In this document: positions 1 to 7,889 of the stretch, in pieces
Position numbering within the stretch: the stretch's first letter is position 1
Layout: every line of letters begins with the position of its first letter
Assembly (NCBI RefSeq): GCF_030418125.1
Contig: NZ_JAUHTR010000007.1
Span: forward strand, 186,001-250,000
Length of the DNA: 64,000 nt
From: Fictibacillus fluitans
GTDB lineage: Bacteria > Bacillota > Bacilli > Bacillales > Fictibacillaceae
Direction of reading: 5' to 3'
Notes under the pieces: generated by a model
What the model was told of the DNA's origin: nothing
The model's input: the letters and a program-made list of their open reading frames with translations, nothing else
The model's database searches: none
Translations under genes and position numbers: made by a program

Positions 1-112
1 CGTTTTCTAAATATGTCCCGATAAAACTGTCCCTTCAAATCTATTATGTCATTAGTATAGAAAATTTTGAATACTTAATATTTAAATATCCATCTCCTTT
101 CCAAAGAGCAGC

Positions 113-188
113 AAAAAAAGCCCGCACTGAACCATAGGCATAAGGAGTCTGACGCAATTCCCTACTGCTATGGATAGCGGGGCTTTCC
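113..188 (-). terminator. long nested hairpin with U-tract, probable terminator
   Basis: On the minus strand an outer stem (177-186 with 117-125) encloses a second six-pair stem (168-173 with 132-137) and a weak third one, and is followed by seven Us. It lies about 100 bases past the stop of the DUF3870 gene, so it can end that transcript. At 76 nt with three stacked helices it is larger than an ordinary terminator, so a small structured RNA is possible. Bases 1-112 show no gene. Confidence 0.55.
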
Positions 189-286
189 TAATTCGTGTGA
201 AATGGGTGTATTTCACCATTAAGAAGACACTTTCCAATCGTATACTCTTAAATTATGGTTTATTATAGCAAGGTCTGCAAACGGTT

Positions 287-631
287 TCAACAGGTGGTTT
301 GTGACTGCCTCATCTTTTCCATATATCGCTTGTACGCCGCTTTGACCGCCATGATGACTGAATTGGTGGACGGAGTATAATAATAATCTTCTATTCTCTG
401 AACCAGACCGTCAAGCCCCTGAGAAAGGTCATAGCCGACGATCACCCTTCGTAAGAAGTCCCTTGCCAGTTCTGTAACAAAGGTAAATTCGGCATTCACT
501 ATTCTGTTGTTCTCGGTGTCAATTTCCATGACAATGCCGGATGTTTTATACAGCTCAAACATGGAACTGCCCTGCGGCGCTTTGGCATACCCGGTAACAA
601 GCACCGTGTTCATCTTAACTAATTCACTCAT
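287..631 (-). CDS. DUF3870 domain protein
   Basis: A 114-residue soluble protein without signal peptide or membrane segment. It matches the DUF3870 pattern: an early VTGYAKAPQGS stretch, a central E-ID-E-N segment and a VIVGYDLSQG motif around residues 63-72. The function of this family is not known. ATG start is supported by a GAAGGGG site upstream. It is a single gene, divergent from the alkaline phosphatase, with the nested hairpin at 113-188 as likely terminator. Family assignment rests on remembered motifs. Confidence 0.7.
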   Translation of the reverse strand: MSELVKMNTVLVTGYAKAPQGSSMFELYKTSGIVMEIDTENNRIVNAEFTFVTELARDFLRRVIVGYDLSQGLDGLVQRIEDYYYTPSTNSVIMAVKAAYKRYMEKMRQSQTTC

Positions 632-757
632 TTTGCCAGACCCCTTCTTTGTCTGTGATTTGTTTTCATTTCTATTGTAACAAACCTTATGTGCTATCTT
701 ACGGTGAATGCCGCAAAAATATATACACAGAAAAAGAAAAAATATGGATTTTCCTTT

Positions 758-796
758 TTTACAATGAATTTACAATTCTATGATTAATATTTAACA
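758..796 (+). promoter_or_regulatory. candidate Pho box (PhoP-binding direct repeats)
   Basis: TTTACA at 758-763, TTTACA at 769-774 and TTAACA at 791-796 are spaced 11 and 22 bases apart, so all lie on one DNA face. A degenerate copy (TTCTAT) is near 776. This fits the TT(A/T/C)ACA repeats bound by PhoP in Bacillus and lies 54-92 bases before the alkaline phosphatase start. Phosphate-starvation control is inferred. Confidence 0.65.
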
Positions 797-849
797 TCCA
801 TTCATTAAACTGGTAATTGTTAAGAAAAATGATTTAGGAGGTATACATA

Positions 850-2244
850 TTGTTTAAAAAGAAGATTGGCAAAAAGTTGATTCCCCTTGCCGTATTGTCC
901 ACCGTTGCACTCGGAGGCATGGCCGGAAGCTATCCCCATGCTCATGCCCAGCCACAGCAAGAAAACAAAAATAATGGCAAAATCAAAAACGTTATTGTTC
1001 TTATCGGTGATGGAATGGGTGTTTCCTACACATCCGCCTACCGCTACCTGAAAGATAATCCTTCCACTAAAGTTGCAGAGCGGACGGCCTTTGATAAATA
1101 CCTTGTCGGGCAGCAAATGACCTATCCTGAAGATCCTGAACAAAATGTAACGGATTCCGCATCTGCTGCAACGGCAATGTCTGCAGGGGTTAAGACCTAC
1201 AATAACGCGATTGCCGTGGATAATGATAAATCAGAGGTCAAAACCGTGCTGGAAGCAGCCAAAGAAGAAGGCAAAGCCACCGGTTTGGTCGCCACTTCCG
1301 AAATCACCCATGCAACCCCCGCTTCCTTTGGTTCACATGATGAAAGCCGCCAAAACATGAATGCGATTGCTGATGATTACTTTGATGAAAAAGTAAAAGG
1401 CAAGCACAAAATCGATGTCCTTCTTGGCGGTGGCCTCAGCAACTTTGACCGTAAGGACCGCATTTTGACCAAGCAATTTAAAAAAGCAGGTTACAGCTAT
1501 GTAACAGACCGCAATCAAATGCTGAACGATAAAAACGATCAAATTCTTGGCCTTTTTGCCCCTGGCGGACTGCCAAAGAAAATTGACCGGACGGATGAAG
1601 TTCCTTCCCTGAAAGAGATGACCAATACTGCGCTTAAAAAGCTGAACAAAGACAAAGACGGATTCTTCCTCATGGTCGAAGGAAGCCAGATTGACTGGGC
1701 AGGCCATGACAACGATATTGTCGCTGCCATGAGTGAAATGAGTGACTTTGAACAAGCGTTCCAGGCAGCCATCAACTTTGCCAAAAAAGACAAGCATACC
1801 CTGGTAGTAACGACAGCTGACCACTCTACCGGAGGTTATTCCATTGGTGCCAACGGCATCTACAACTGGTTCGGCGAGCCGATCAGAGCGGCTAAACGCA
1901 CCCCTGATTTTATGGCGGAGCAAATTGCCAAGGGCAATGATGTGGAAAAAACATTAAAGCAGTACATTGATCAAAAGATTCTTCCTCTTTCCACTGATGA
2001 GGTTCAAGCGGTCAAGACTGCTGCTAAAACCAACAACGTGCTCAACATCGATAACGCAATTGAAGCCATTTTCAATAAACACTCCAACACTGGCTGGACG
2101 ACAGGCGGCCATACCGGCGAGGATGTCCCGGTTTATGCCTTCGGACCTGGAAGTGAAAAGTTTGCCGGACAAATTAATAACACGGATATCGCTAAGAATG
2201 TATTCAAAGCGCTAAAATACCCGATTCATATTAAAGATAAGTAA
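850..2244 (+). CDS. phoA: alkaline phosphatase, secreted
   Basis: Hydrolyses phosphomonoesters outside the cell to release phosphate. The first 33 residues form a signal peptide (KKK start, hydrophobic core, AHA cleavage site). Metal ligand Asp54 is in VLIGDGMG, the nucleophile Ser103 is in TDSASAATA, and later metal-binding Asp/His lie in TTADHSTGGY and HTGEDVP. The length of 464 residues is normal for the Bacillus PhoA/PhoB family. The start is TTG, chosen because TTAGGAGG lies 8 bases upstream. It is monocistronic with its own terminator, and the upstream Pho box suggests PhoPR control. Whether it corresponds to B. subtilis PhoA or PhoB cannot be decided here. Confidence 0.93.
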   Translation: MFKKKIGKKLIPLAVLSTVALGGMAGSYPHAHAQPQQENKNNGKIKNVIVLIGDGMGVSYTSAYRYLKDNPSTKVAERTAFDKYLVGQQMTYPEDPEQNVTDSASAATAMSAGVKTYNNAIAVDNDKSEVKTVLEAAKEEGKATGLVATSEITHATPASFGSHDESRQNMNAIADDYFDEKVKGKHKIDVLLGGGLSNFDRKDRILTKQFKKAGYSYVTDRNQMLNDKNDQILGLFAPGGLPKKIDRTDEVPSLKEMTNTALKKLNKDKDGFFLMVEGSQIDWAGHDNDIVAAMSEMSDFEQAFQAAINFAKKDKHTLVVTTADHSTGGYSIGANGIYNWFGEPIRAAKRTPDFMAEQIAKGNDVEKTLKQYIDQKILPLSTDEVQAVKTAAKTNNVLNIDNAIEAIFNKHSNTGWTTGGHTGEDVPVYAFGPGSEKFAGQINNTDIAKNVFKALKYPIHIKDK

Positions 2245-2248
2245 AAAG

Positions 2249-2276
2249 AAACTTCCCGTTTCGGCGGGAAGTTTTT
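2249..2276 (+). terminator. intrinsic terminator of phoA
   Basis: Seven-pair stem CTTCCCG/CGGGAAG followed by TTTTT, directly after the phoA stop. Confidence 0.85.
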
Positions 2277-2303
2277 ACAATGAAGAGAGCGAAAGGAGGA
2301 ACC

Positions 2304-2990
2304 ATGAAAAAATTTGCCTTCATTCTTTCAGCAGCCTTATTTTTGGGCGGCTGTTCACAGAACGCAGCGGAAGAGCCTAAGAAAGCCGGTGCTGAAAGTA
2401 AAGCAGAACAAGCGAAAGAGCCAGAAACGGAGAGTCCGACACCCAAAGCGGCCGGCAGCGGCCAGCCCAATCCACAGGTGACCGATGACAAGACACTGAC
2501 AAAAGTAGGACAAACCTACCGGGATGACAAAGGACAAGCCACACTGAAAGCCATAAAACAAATCAACAAAACCTATAAGCAGGGACCTGTTGAACTGACA
2601 ATTAAAGATATCAAGCTTATTCATTTAAGACCGGACTATGGCATGATTGATTACTTTCACGTGCTGACTCACAGAGAAGAATTTGATTTTGTGAAAATCA
2701 GTGCCAGGATCAAAAACAGTTCATCAAAACCGGTGAATTACGCTCCCGTCGCTCTCCTGAAAACCAATACAAACAAAACCTTTGATTGGGAAAAAGATAT
2801 TTATCTTGAAAGGCTTGAGGGGAAATTGCCCGCTAATGGCCAAAAATCAGGCAGCCTCGGATTTATCGTGAATCCAGAAGAAAACGAATCGGCGGATAAC
2901 GTGAAATGGATCGAGATTACTACCAGTGATGTGTTTGACCAGTCCAAAAAGAAGATCAACGACTCAGAGAAAATCAAATTGAGCTTTTAA
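2304..2990 (+). CDS. lipoprotein, DUF4352/DUF5067-like
   Basis: A 228-residue exported lipoprotein. The signal ends in a lipobox LGGC (Cys about 17), followed by a Glu/Lys/Pro-rich linker to about residue 70 and a C-terminal beta-type domain (about 100-228) with KISARIKNSSSKPVNYAP, typical of DUF4352/DUF5067-type immunoglobulin-like lipoproteins. The start is ATG 2304 because GAAAGGAGG lies just before it; an in-frame ATG at 2280 has no such site and sits in the phoA terminator. Function is unknown; proximity to phoA alone does not prove a phosphate role. Confidence 0.75.
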   Translation: MKKFAFILSAALFLGGCSQNAAEEPKKAGAESKAEQAKEPETESPTPKAAGSGQPNPQVTDDKTLTKVGQTYRDDKGQATLKAIKQINKTYKQGPVELTIKDIKLIHLRPDYGMIDYFHVLTHREEFDFVKISARIKNSSSKPVNYAPVALLKTNTNKTFDWEKDIYLERLEGKLPANGQKSGSLGFIVNPEENESADNVKWIEITTSDVFDQSKKKINDSEKIKLSF

Positions 2991-2992
2991 GC

Positions 2993-3031
2993 AAAAAAGG
3001 GGGCCATGACACCGCATGGCTTCCCTTTTTT
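2993..3031. terminator. bidirectional terminator
   Basis: GCCATG/CATGGC stem extended by GGG/CCC and flanked by A6 and T6. It serves the convergent lipoprotein and DedA genes. Confidence 0.85.
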
Positions 3032-3638
3032 ACTGTCTTCTTTTTTTCTTTACATAATAAAATACAAATAAACCCAATGCTGCCGCAAGCAAGGCATACA
3101 TCACATTGGAATAGATGTCCATAAAGTGAACCACCTGCTCCCAGTTGCGGCCAAATGCTGCCCCTACATAAACCAGGATCGTATTCCAAATCAATGTACC
3201 TAGTGTTGTGAACAAGAGGAACAGGCTGAACTTCATGCCTGACATCCCCGCCGGAATGGAAATCAGGCTTCTGATCAAGGGAACGAGCCGGCAAAAGAAC
3301 ACCGCCCAATAGCCATACCGGTCAAACCAGTTGTCTGCTTTATGAATATCTTCCTTTTTCAATCTGAGAAGATGTCCCCAACGCTCGACGATTCGTTCGA
3401 GCCGCGGAACATCAAGAAAGGTTCCGATCTTGAACAGCACCGCGGCCCCAAAAACAGAACCTGCTGTTGAAGCCAATATCACACCCAAAACCGTCAGCTT
3501 GGAAAAGGACGTCATCATTCCTCCGAACGTCAGAATAACTTCGGAGGGAATCGGCGGAAAAATATTTTCAAGGGCAATCATAAAGAATACGCCGATATAC
3601 CCGAATTGTTCGATCACATGGGTAATCCAGTTTTGCAT
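3030..3638 (-). CDS. DedA family membrane protein
   Basis: A 202-residue integral membrane protein of the DedA/VTT family, some members of which act as lipid (undecaprenyl phosphate or phosphatidylethanolamine) flippases. Family marks visible: N-terminal ENIFPPIPSEVIL (residues 24-36), GTFLDVPRLERIVERWG-type segment, FCRLVPLIRSLISIPAGMSGM with the conserved Arg and Pro-Ala-Gly (about 113-135), and several hydrophobic segments including a C-terminal one. CAGGAGG lies before the ATG. Monocistronic. The exact substrate cannot be told from sequence. Confidence 0.9.
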   Translation of the reverse strand: MQNWITHVIEQFGYIGVFFMIALENIFPPIPSEVILTFGGMMTSFSKLTVLGVILASTAGSVFGAAVLFKIGTFLDVPRLERIVERWGHLLRLKKEDIHKADNWFDRYGYWAVFFCRLVPLIRSLISIPAGMSGMKFSLFLLFTTLGTLIWNTILVYVGAAFGRNWEQVVHFMDIYSNVMYALLAAALGLFVFYYVKKKRRQ

Positions 3639-3683
3639 AAGAAACCTCCTGAAAGCTTTGCACTCCCTAACCTATTACGAACG

Positions 3684-3726
3684 AAAACCGCTTTGGTTTC
3701 ATTTTCATCCCAAAGCGGCTTTTTTA
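3684..3726 (-). terminator. terminator of the MATE/GIY-YIG transcript
   Basis: GCCGCTTTGG and CCAAAGCGG arms with a loop of about 14 nt, then TTTTCGTT on the minus strand, directly after the MATE stop codon. Confidence 0.75.
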
Positions 3727-5112
3727 TTAATCAATCAAACGGACAATCTGTTTATTCTTCCAGGACAGCCGGTAATACGCATACTGAAGGGCAAGCGTAA
3801 CAGCAAACGCTGCGGGATACCCCACCCAGATGCCCCTGATTTCAAGACTGGTATATTGGGATAAATAATAGGCAAGCGGAACCTCAACAAGCCAAATGGG
3901 CAAGATGCTCAATATCGTTGGCCACAGAACGGTACCGCTGGCTCTCATCGTCGCATTTAAAATCGCGGAGTGGCCCATGATCACATAGCTCCACAACGTA
4001 ATCACCAGAAGACTGTGGGCAATATCGACCGTCGTACCGCTCGTCAGGAATAGACTCAGGATCGGCCTTGAAAAAAGATAGATCAGAATAATGATGGTGC
4101 CTCCGAGAACATAGTTAAGCAGGATCCCTGACCGAATAACCAATTTCAGCCGTTCCATCTGGTTGGCCCCAATTGATTGCGCCGCAAAAATAGAAACGGC
4201 AATGCTCAACGAAATTGCCGGCATTTGTACATAGCTTGCGACCTGGTTGACGACACCATAGGCGGCGGTCGCATCCGATCCGTACCGGTTGACGAACGAG
4301 ATGACCGCAATCTCCGATATGGACAGCAGAATCATGCTGATGCTCGATGGGATTCCCAGCCTGAGCAGCAGCTTCAACAGTTCCTTGTTAATTTTCAGCT
4401 TGCTGGCAATGGAGGAATCAAGCTGAAGGGGATGCTTCGTTTTCCTTAAATAAAAGATCATAGCGATAAAGGCAACAACGGTTGAAACCACCGATGAATA
4501 GGCGGCACCGTACACCCCTGTTTCCGGAAAACCAATCCAGCCAAACACAAACACCGGCATAAAGGCGATGTTCAGCACCGTGCTCACCACGAGAAAGTAA
4601 AACGGCGTTTTGGAGTCTCCGGTTCCTCTCATGAAGGTGGTGTATACCGAATAAAGAAACAGCACCGGCAGCGACCAGAACAGAATGCGGGCATAATGGG
4701 CACTCACATGGATTATGTTACCCGGTGTACCAATGATGCGCAATACTTCATAGGTGAAAATGCCGCCCAGTATGGCAAGCGCTATTCCAAGTAAAAAGGT
4801 AAAGGTTAACGTGGTGCCTACGATTGCCTTCAGCTTTTCCTCATTCTTTGCCCCAAACGCCTGCCCGATCAGGATGGAGCTTCCTGAACCGATCCCGATC
4901 ACAAATGAAATCAGCAAAAAGAACAATGGAAAGAAGGCAGAGATAGCAGCCACGCTGTCCACTCCGAGCCATCTTCCGATAATGACCATGCCCGCCAGCT
5001 GTCCGGCGGATTGCATCACATTGCTGAACAGCAGCGGAACAAGAAAAAGCAGCATGGGCTTCATGACCGTCACCTGTGACGGCTGTTCCTGTAACGCTTC
5101 GTTTCCATTCAT
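3727..5112 (-). CDS. MATE family efflux transporter
   Basis: A 461-residue protein with about 12 hydrophobic helices in two homologous halves, as in MATE drug or metabolite:cation antiporters. Typical motifs are IIGRWLGVDSVAAISAF near residue 45-60 and GSGSSILIGQAFGAKNEEK near 77-95, repeated in the second half as SIAVSIFAAQSIGANQMERL. ATG start with AAGGAGA upstream; it overlaps the upstream GIY-YIG gene by 4 bases, so the two are translationally coupled. The substrate is unknown. Confidence 0.9.
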   Translation of the reverse strand: MNGNEALQEQPSQVTVMKPMLLFLVPLLFSNVMQSAGQLAGMVIIGRWLGVDSVAAISAFFPLFFLLISFVIGIGSGSSILIGQAFGAKNEEKLKAIVGTTLTFTFLLGIALAILGGIFTYEVLRIIGTPGNIIHVSAHYARILFWSLPVLFLYSVYTTFMRGTGDSKTPFYFLVVSTVLNIAFMPVFVFGWIGFPETGVYGAAYSSVVSTVVAFIAMIFYLRKTKHPLQLDSSIASKLKINKELLKLLLRLGIPSSISMILLSISEIAVISFVNRYGSDATAAYGVVNQVASYVQMPAISLSIAVSIFAAQSIGANQMERLKLVIRSGILLNYVLGGTIIILIYLFSRPILSLFLTSGTTVDIAHSLLVITLWSYVIMGHSAILNATMRASGTVLWPTILSILPIWLVEVPLAYYLSQYTSLEIRGIWVGYPAAFAVTLALQYAYYRLSWKNKQIVRLID

Positions 5113-5465
5113 CGCGGTTTCTCCTTATTATAGCCACGGCTTCCAAATGGCTTCAGCTCTTTAAGCCATTTGTTCTCCAGTACTTCTAGTTCCCGTTTTT
5201 CGTTAAAGTAACCCGATTCTTTTTTCTCCAGTGTTTCGAGCACCTCGAATTGGAATGCCTCTTTTCCGTAAAGATTCCAGTCGTCCTGCAGTTCCCTGTT
5301 CGTACTGGATCCCTGCTCAAGCTCGAACTTTCTGCCGTTTAATGTTTTTACATTCCGGGTGCTTCCCACAAACATTTTTTGGTTCGCGGTGTTCTTAATG
5401 ACATATACACCCGCTTCAATTTTTGTTTCAAGATATTGCTGCTTTAATTCTTTCCTTCTATTCAA
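5109..5465 (-). CDS. GIY-YIG nuclease family protein
   Basis: A 118-residue single-domain GIY-YIG protein. The core strands read GVYVIKN (residues 18-24) and MFVGSTRN (30-37), so the signature is GVY...FVG; a charged Glu-rich helix and a NWLKELKPFGSRGYN-type end follow. Such small proteins are common in Bacillus and their role is unclear; some are nucleases. The start is TTG behind GGAAGG. It overlaps the MATE gene by 4 bases and follows the DUF2087 regulator by 19 bases, so all three may form one transcript. Confidence 0.8.
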   Translation of the reverse strand: MNRRKELKQQYLETKIEAGVYVIKNTANQKMFVGSTRNVKTLNGRKFELEQGSSTNRELQDDWNLYGKEAFQFEVLETLEKKESGYFNEKRELEVLENKWLKELKPFGSRGYNKEKPR

Positions 5466-5484
5466 AACGGTTTCCTTCCTTCTC

Positions 5485-6237
5485 CTATTTTTTCAGCCAG
5501 TAAGAACTTCCATCCGATTTCCGGTCAAGGAAACCATACTCAATCATGTATCGTCTTAAGGTAACAAAATCGTGATAAACACTCTTCAATACTTCATTTA
5601 CATCCTTTTCAGAGTACGTCTCTTTTGCATGAAACAAGGTTGAAATTTCACGCAAAACCACGAGCTTCTGCTTCTCTTTTGCCGGGAAGGTTTTGAGCGT
5701 CCTGCTGTCTTCTATAAAGTACTTTTTAAGCATCTTTTCCTGCTCTTGTTTTGTGACATTGTACCGGTCATCCACCATGGTCGCCGTCTGATGAGGCGCA
5801 ATCAGTGACGGCGCATGCTCATCCTTTTCCTTCAGCAGTTCCATAAGCGTCAGCAGCATTTTCGCCTGCCGTTCCTTTTCCTTCAGTACAAACCGGTGGT
5901 TGCGGATGGTCGATGTACTGCCGACTTCCATCTCCTGCTTAATTTCGGTGTCGCTTTTTCCTTCATAAAAAAGGCGCAGCAGCCTGTTTTGATGGTCCGT
6001 GAGTCCCGTCAGCTTTTTATTAAGACCGATGAGATACGTAAAAACTGATCCGTGCTCATGCTGAATATGAAGGTTCATGAACTTTTCCGCTTCATACAGC
6101 TTATTGTCCCGTGGATAAATCATGCCCTTCTCCACCTCATTGCCGCAAAGCAGGCAAACGTACTGCTCCTTTTCTTCGAGATACCCATTTTTCAAGTCTT
6201 CAAGCGGCGCTTCCCAAAAACGGTCGGATATAACCAT
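5485..6237 (-). CDS. DUF2087 transcription regulator with zinc-finger-like N-terminus
   Basis: A 250-residue soluble protein. Residues about 26-63 hold CxxC followed by HxxxH, which could bind a metal. A LuxR/sigma-like helix-turn-helix follows (LTDHQNRLLRLFYEGKSDTE, about 78-100). The C-terminal part (about 170-248) is a DUF2087 domain, found in regulator-like proteins. The ATG is preceded by GGAG at 11 bases. It has a near-consensus promoter overlapped by repeats, suggesting autoregulation, and is the first gene of a possible regulator/GIY-YIG/MATE operon, so it may control the exporter. That link is inference. Confidence 0.78.
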   Translation of the reverse strand: MVISDRFWEAPLEDLKNGYLEEKEQYVCLLCGNEVEKGMIYPRDNKLYEAEKFMNLHIQHEHGSVFTYLIGLNKKLTGLTDHQNRLLRLFYEGKSDTEIKQEMEVGSTSTIRNHRFVLKEKERQAKMLLTLMELLKEKDEHAPSLIAPHQTATMVDDRYNVTKQEQEKMLKKYFIEDSRTLKTFPAKEKQKLVVLREISTLFHAKETYSEKDVNEVLKSVYHDFVTLRRYMIEYGFLDRKSDGSSYWLKK

Positions 6238-6277
6238 ACAACTAACAACTCCTATTATCGTTTACTTATTTACAAAC

Positions 6278-6306
6278 ATATTATGATAACGTTTGTTTAT
6301 TGTCAA
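6278..6306 (-). promoter_or_regulatory. sigma-A promoter with inverted repeat, DUF2087 operon
   Basis: TTGACA (6301-6306), 17-base spacer, TATAAT-like TAATAT (6278-6283). ACAAAC and GTTTGT form an inverted repeat around the spacer and -10, and a 14-base direct repeat (11 matches) lies at both ends of 6258-6300. This placement fits repression by the encoded regulator. Confidence 0.7.
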
Positions 6307-6330
6307 TTTGTTTTTTTGTAAAAAAATGAA

Positions 6331-6373
6331 AAAAAGACCTTCCGGAAAAATATTCCGAAAGGTCTTTCGCTTT
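6331..6373. terminator. terminator of the nucleoside transporter gene
   Basis: AAAGACCTT(T)CCGGAA arm pairs with TTCCGAAAGGTCTTT, with A- and T-rich flanks on both sides; placed just after the transporter stop codon on the minus strand. Confidence 0.8.
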
Positions 6374-7567
6374 TTACCAGACAAAAAGTCCAACAAGCAT
6401 GGCACTCAACAGCGATACAGCCATTCCGCTGACAAGCAGTTTCCACACGTTCTTACCGATGATCGCTGACTTTTCTTCTCCAAGGATGGAGTTGTACGTA
6501 CCATAAATCATACCGACCGTACTAAAGTTTGCAAACGATGTTAAGAAGGTGGTAGCAACCGCCACGGTATGCGGCGGAAGTGTTTTCAACTGTGTTTTCA
6601 GATCCATCATGGCGACAAATTCATTGGTCGCCAGTTTAATCCCCATTAACTTCGCCACATACATGGCATCGTGTTTAGGAAGCCCCAGCAGGAACGCAAA
6701 CGGGCTGAAGATCAATGAGAAGATTTTTTGGATCGTAAGACCATGGATAAAAAAGCCGAGAATGCCGTTTACCGCAGACGTTAATGCCACATATCCGATC
6801 ACCATCGCAAGAATGACGATAACCATACGAATACCGACAAGCATACTGTTTGAGATGGTCGAGAAGAAATCTTTCTTTTCTTCCTTCGGCGGAACGTAAA
6901 CCACGTCCTCTTCTTTCGATACATCCACCGGATGCAGGATACTTGCCAGCAGCAGCGCGTTCAGACAGTTAAGCGGAATTGCGGCAAACACATACGTTGC
7001 CGGAACCATCGTTAAATACGCTCCAATAATGGATCCGCTGATACTGCTCATGCTCATCAATCCGAACGTCAAGAGCCTGTGCTGCTTGAGCACGACCAAC
7101 TGCTGGCGGATCACCGCAAGCGCCTCGGTATTACCAAGGAACATCATCTGAATGGAGAAGAAGCTTTCAAGCTTCGGCAGCCCGGAAATTTTTGAAATGA
7201 CCCAGCCTACCTTATCAATGATCCACGTTAAAATACCGAAATATGAAAGAATATCAAAAAAGGTAACAACAAAGATAATAGGAAGCAATGCGCTAAAAAA
7301 GAAATCAACGTTTTCATTCGCCATAACCGACGGAAAGACAAACGCCGTACCGTCATTCGCACATTGAATGAGCCAGGAGAAAAACGCCGCAAACCGGTCA
7401 ATGATCGCTGTACCGATTTTCGTTCCGAGCATAAACCACGTAATCAGCAGCTCAACAACAAACAAAACGCCGATCGATTTCCACTTCACATTTCTCCGGT
7501 TCGGGGAACAGGCAAACACAACGCCAACCACAACCAGGATGCCAATCACATTAATCAAAAAATACAA
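6374..7567 (-). CDS. nupG: concentrative nucleoside transporter (NupC/NupG type)
   Basis: A 397-residue CNT-family symporter that imports nucleosides. Marks: PNRRNVKWKSIG near the N-terminus (residues 21-32), TAFVFPSVMAN, the IQMMFLGNTEALAVIRQQL segment, and GLPKHDAMYVAKLMGIKLATNEFVAM near residue 300. The start is taken as TTG 7567, where family members begin, with GGGAG 10 bases upstream; a start further up would lie inside the terminator hairpin. Control by the guanine-type riboswitch just upstream suggests purine nucleosides, as for B. subtilis NupG (YxjA), which has the same switch. The gene symbol is by that analogy. Confidence 0.88.
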   Translation of the reverse strand: MYFLINVIGILVVVGVVFACSPNRRNVKWKSIGVLFVVELLITWFMLGTKIGTAIIDRFAAFFSWLIQCANDGTAFVFPSVMANENVDFFFSALLPIIFVVTFFDILSYFGILTWIIDKVGWVISKISGLPKLESFFSIQMMFLGNTEALAVIRQQLVVLKQHRLLTFGLMSMSSISGSIIGAYLTMVPATYVFAAIPLNCLNALLLASILHPVDVSKEEDVVYVPPKEEKKDFFSTISNSMLVGIRMVIVILAMVIGYVALTSAVNGILGFFIHGLTIQKIFSLIFSPFAFLLGLPKHDAMYVAKLMGIKLATNEFVAMMDLKTQLKTLPPHTVAVATTFLTSFANFSTVGMIYGTYNSILGEEKSAIIGKNVWKLLVSGMAVSLLSAMLVGLFVW

Positions 7568-7591
7568 GCCAACCACTCCCACTTTTTCCGT

Positions 7592-7650
7592 ATATAAAAA
7601 GCCCTCATTTCCCGCTTCCGTCCACCGGACAGAAAGCATGAAATAAGGGC
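7592..7650 (-). terminator. riboswitch expression-platform terminator
   Basis: An 11-pair arm GCCCTTATTTC/GAAATGAGGGC, an inner GTCC/GGAC stem and TTTTTATAT. It ends 25 bases before the transporter start. A competing stem can form upstream (CAATGG near 7700 with CCATTG near 7652), as expected for ON/OFF switching. Confidence 0.8.
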
Positions 7651-7717
7651 AATGGGTTTATCCCTATGAAAAAAATCACAGGGGATACGTGACAAGTCCA
7701 TTGATATATTCATACTT

Positions 7718-7792
7718 CCTTGTAGTCCGGCATTTAACGGCTGCCAGGTAGAGACTATCAGACCGAATTCGATTTACTGATATTATACAAGG
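7718..7792 (-). promoter_or_regulatory. purine riboswitch, guanine type
   Basis: P1 is CCTTGTA (7786-7792) paired with TACAAGG (7718-7724). Conserved joints are present: TATAAT in J1/2, GTCTCTACC in J2/3, a P3 hairpin with loop GCCGTTAAA, and GACTAC in J3/1. The ligand-reading base in GA-C-TA is C, which selects guanine over adenine. The P2 loop is about 15 nt, twice the usual size, but still holds GG that could pair with CC of L3. Guanine binding should cause termination of the nucleoside transporter transcript. Confidence 0.88.
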
Positions 7793-7889
7793 ATATTAGT
7801 TATTTTTTGTGAATAACGATTATTTTAGTACATACGTCATAGTTTGACAATATCTGCGTAAAAAGTCCTATTTTACAAAACTTTTTGAA

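Noticed and set aside
1333-1923. Long antisense open frame in phoA
   Set aside because: It lies fully inside phoA, has no recognisable domain or ribosome binding site, and phoA is clearly coding.
7718-7792. Riboswitch controlling purU
   Set aside because: Aptamer and terminator are on the minus strand downstream of purU and upstream of the nucleoside transporter, so they act on the latter.
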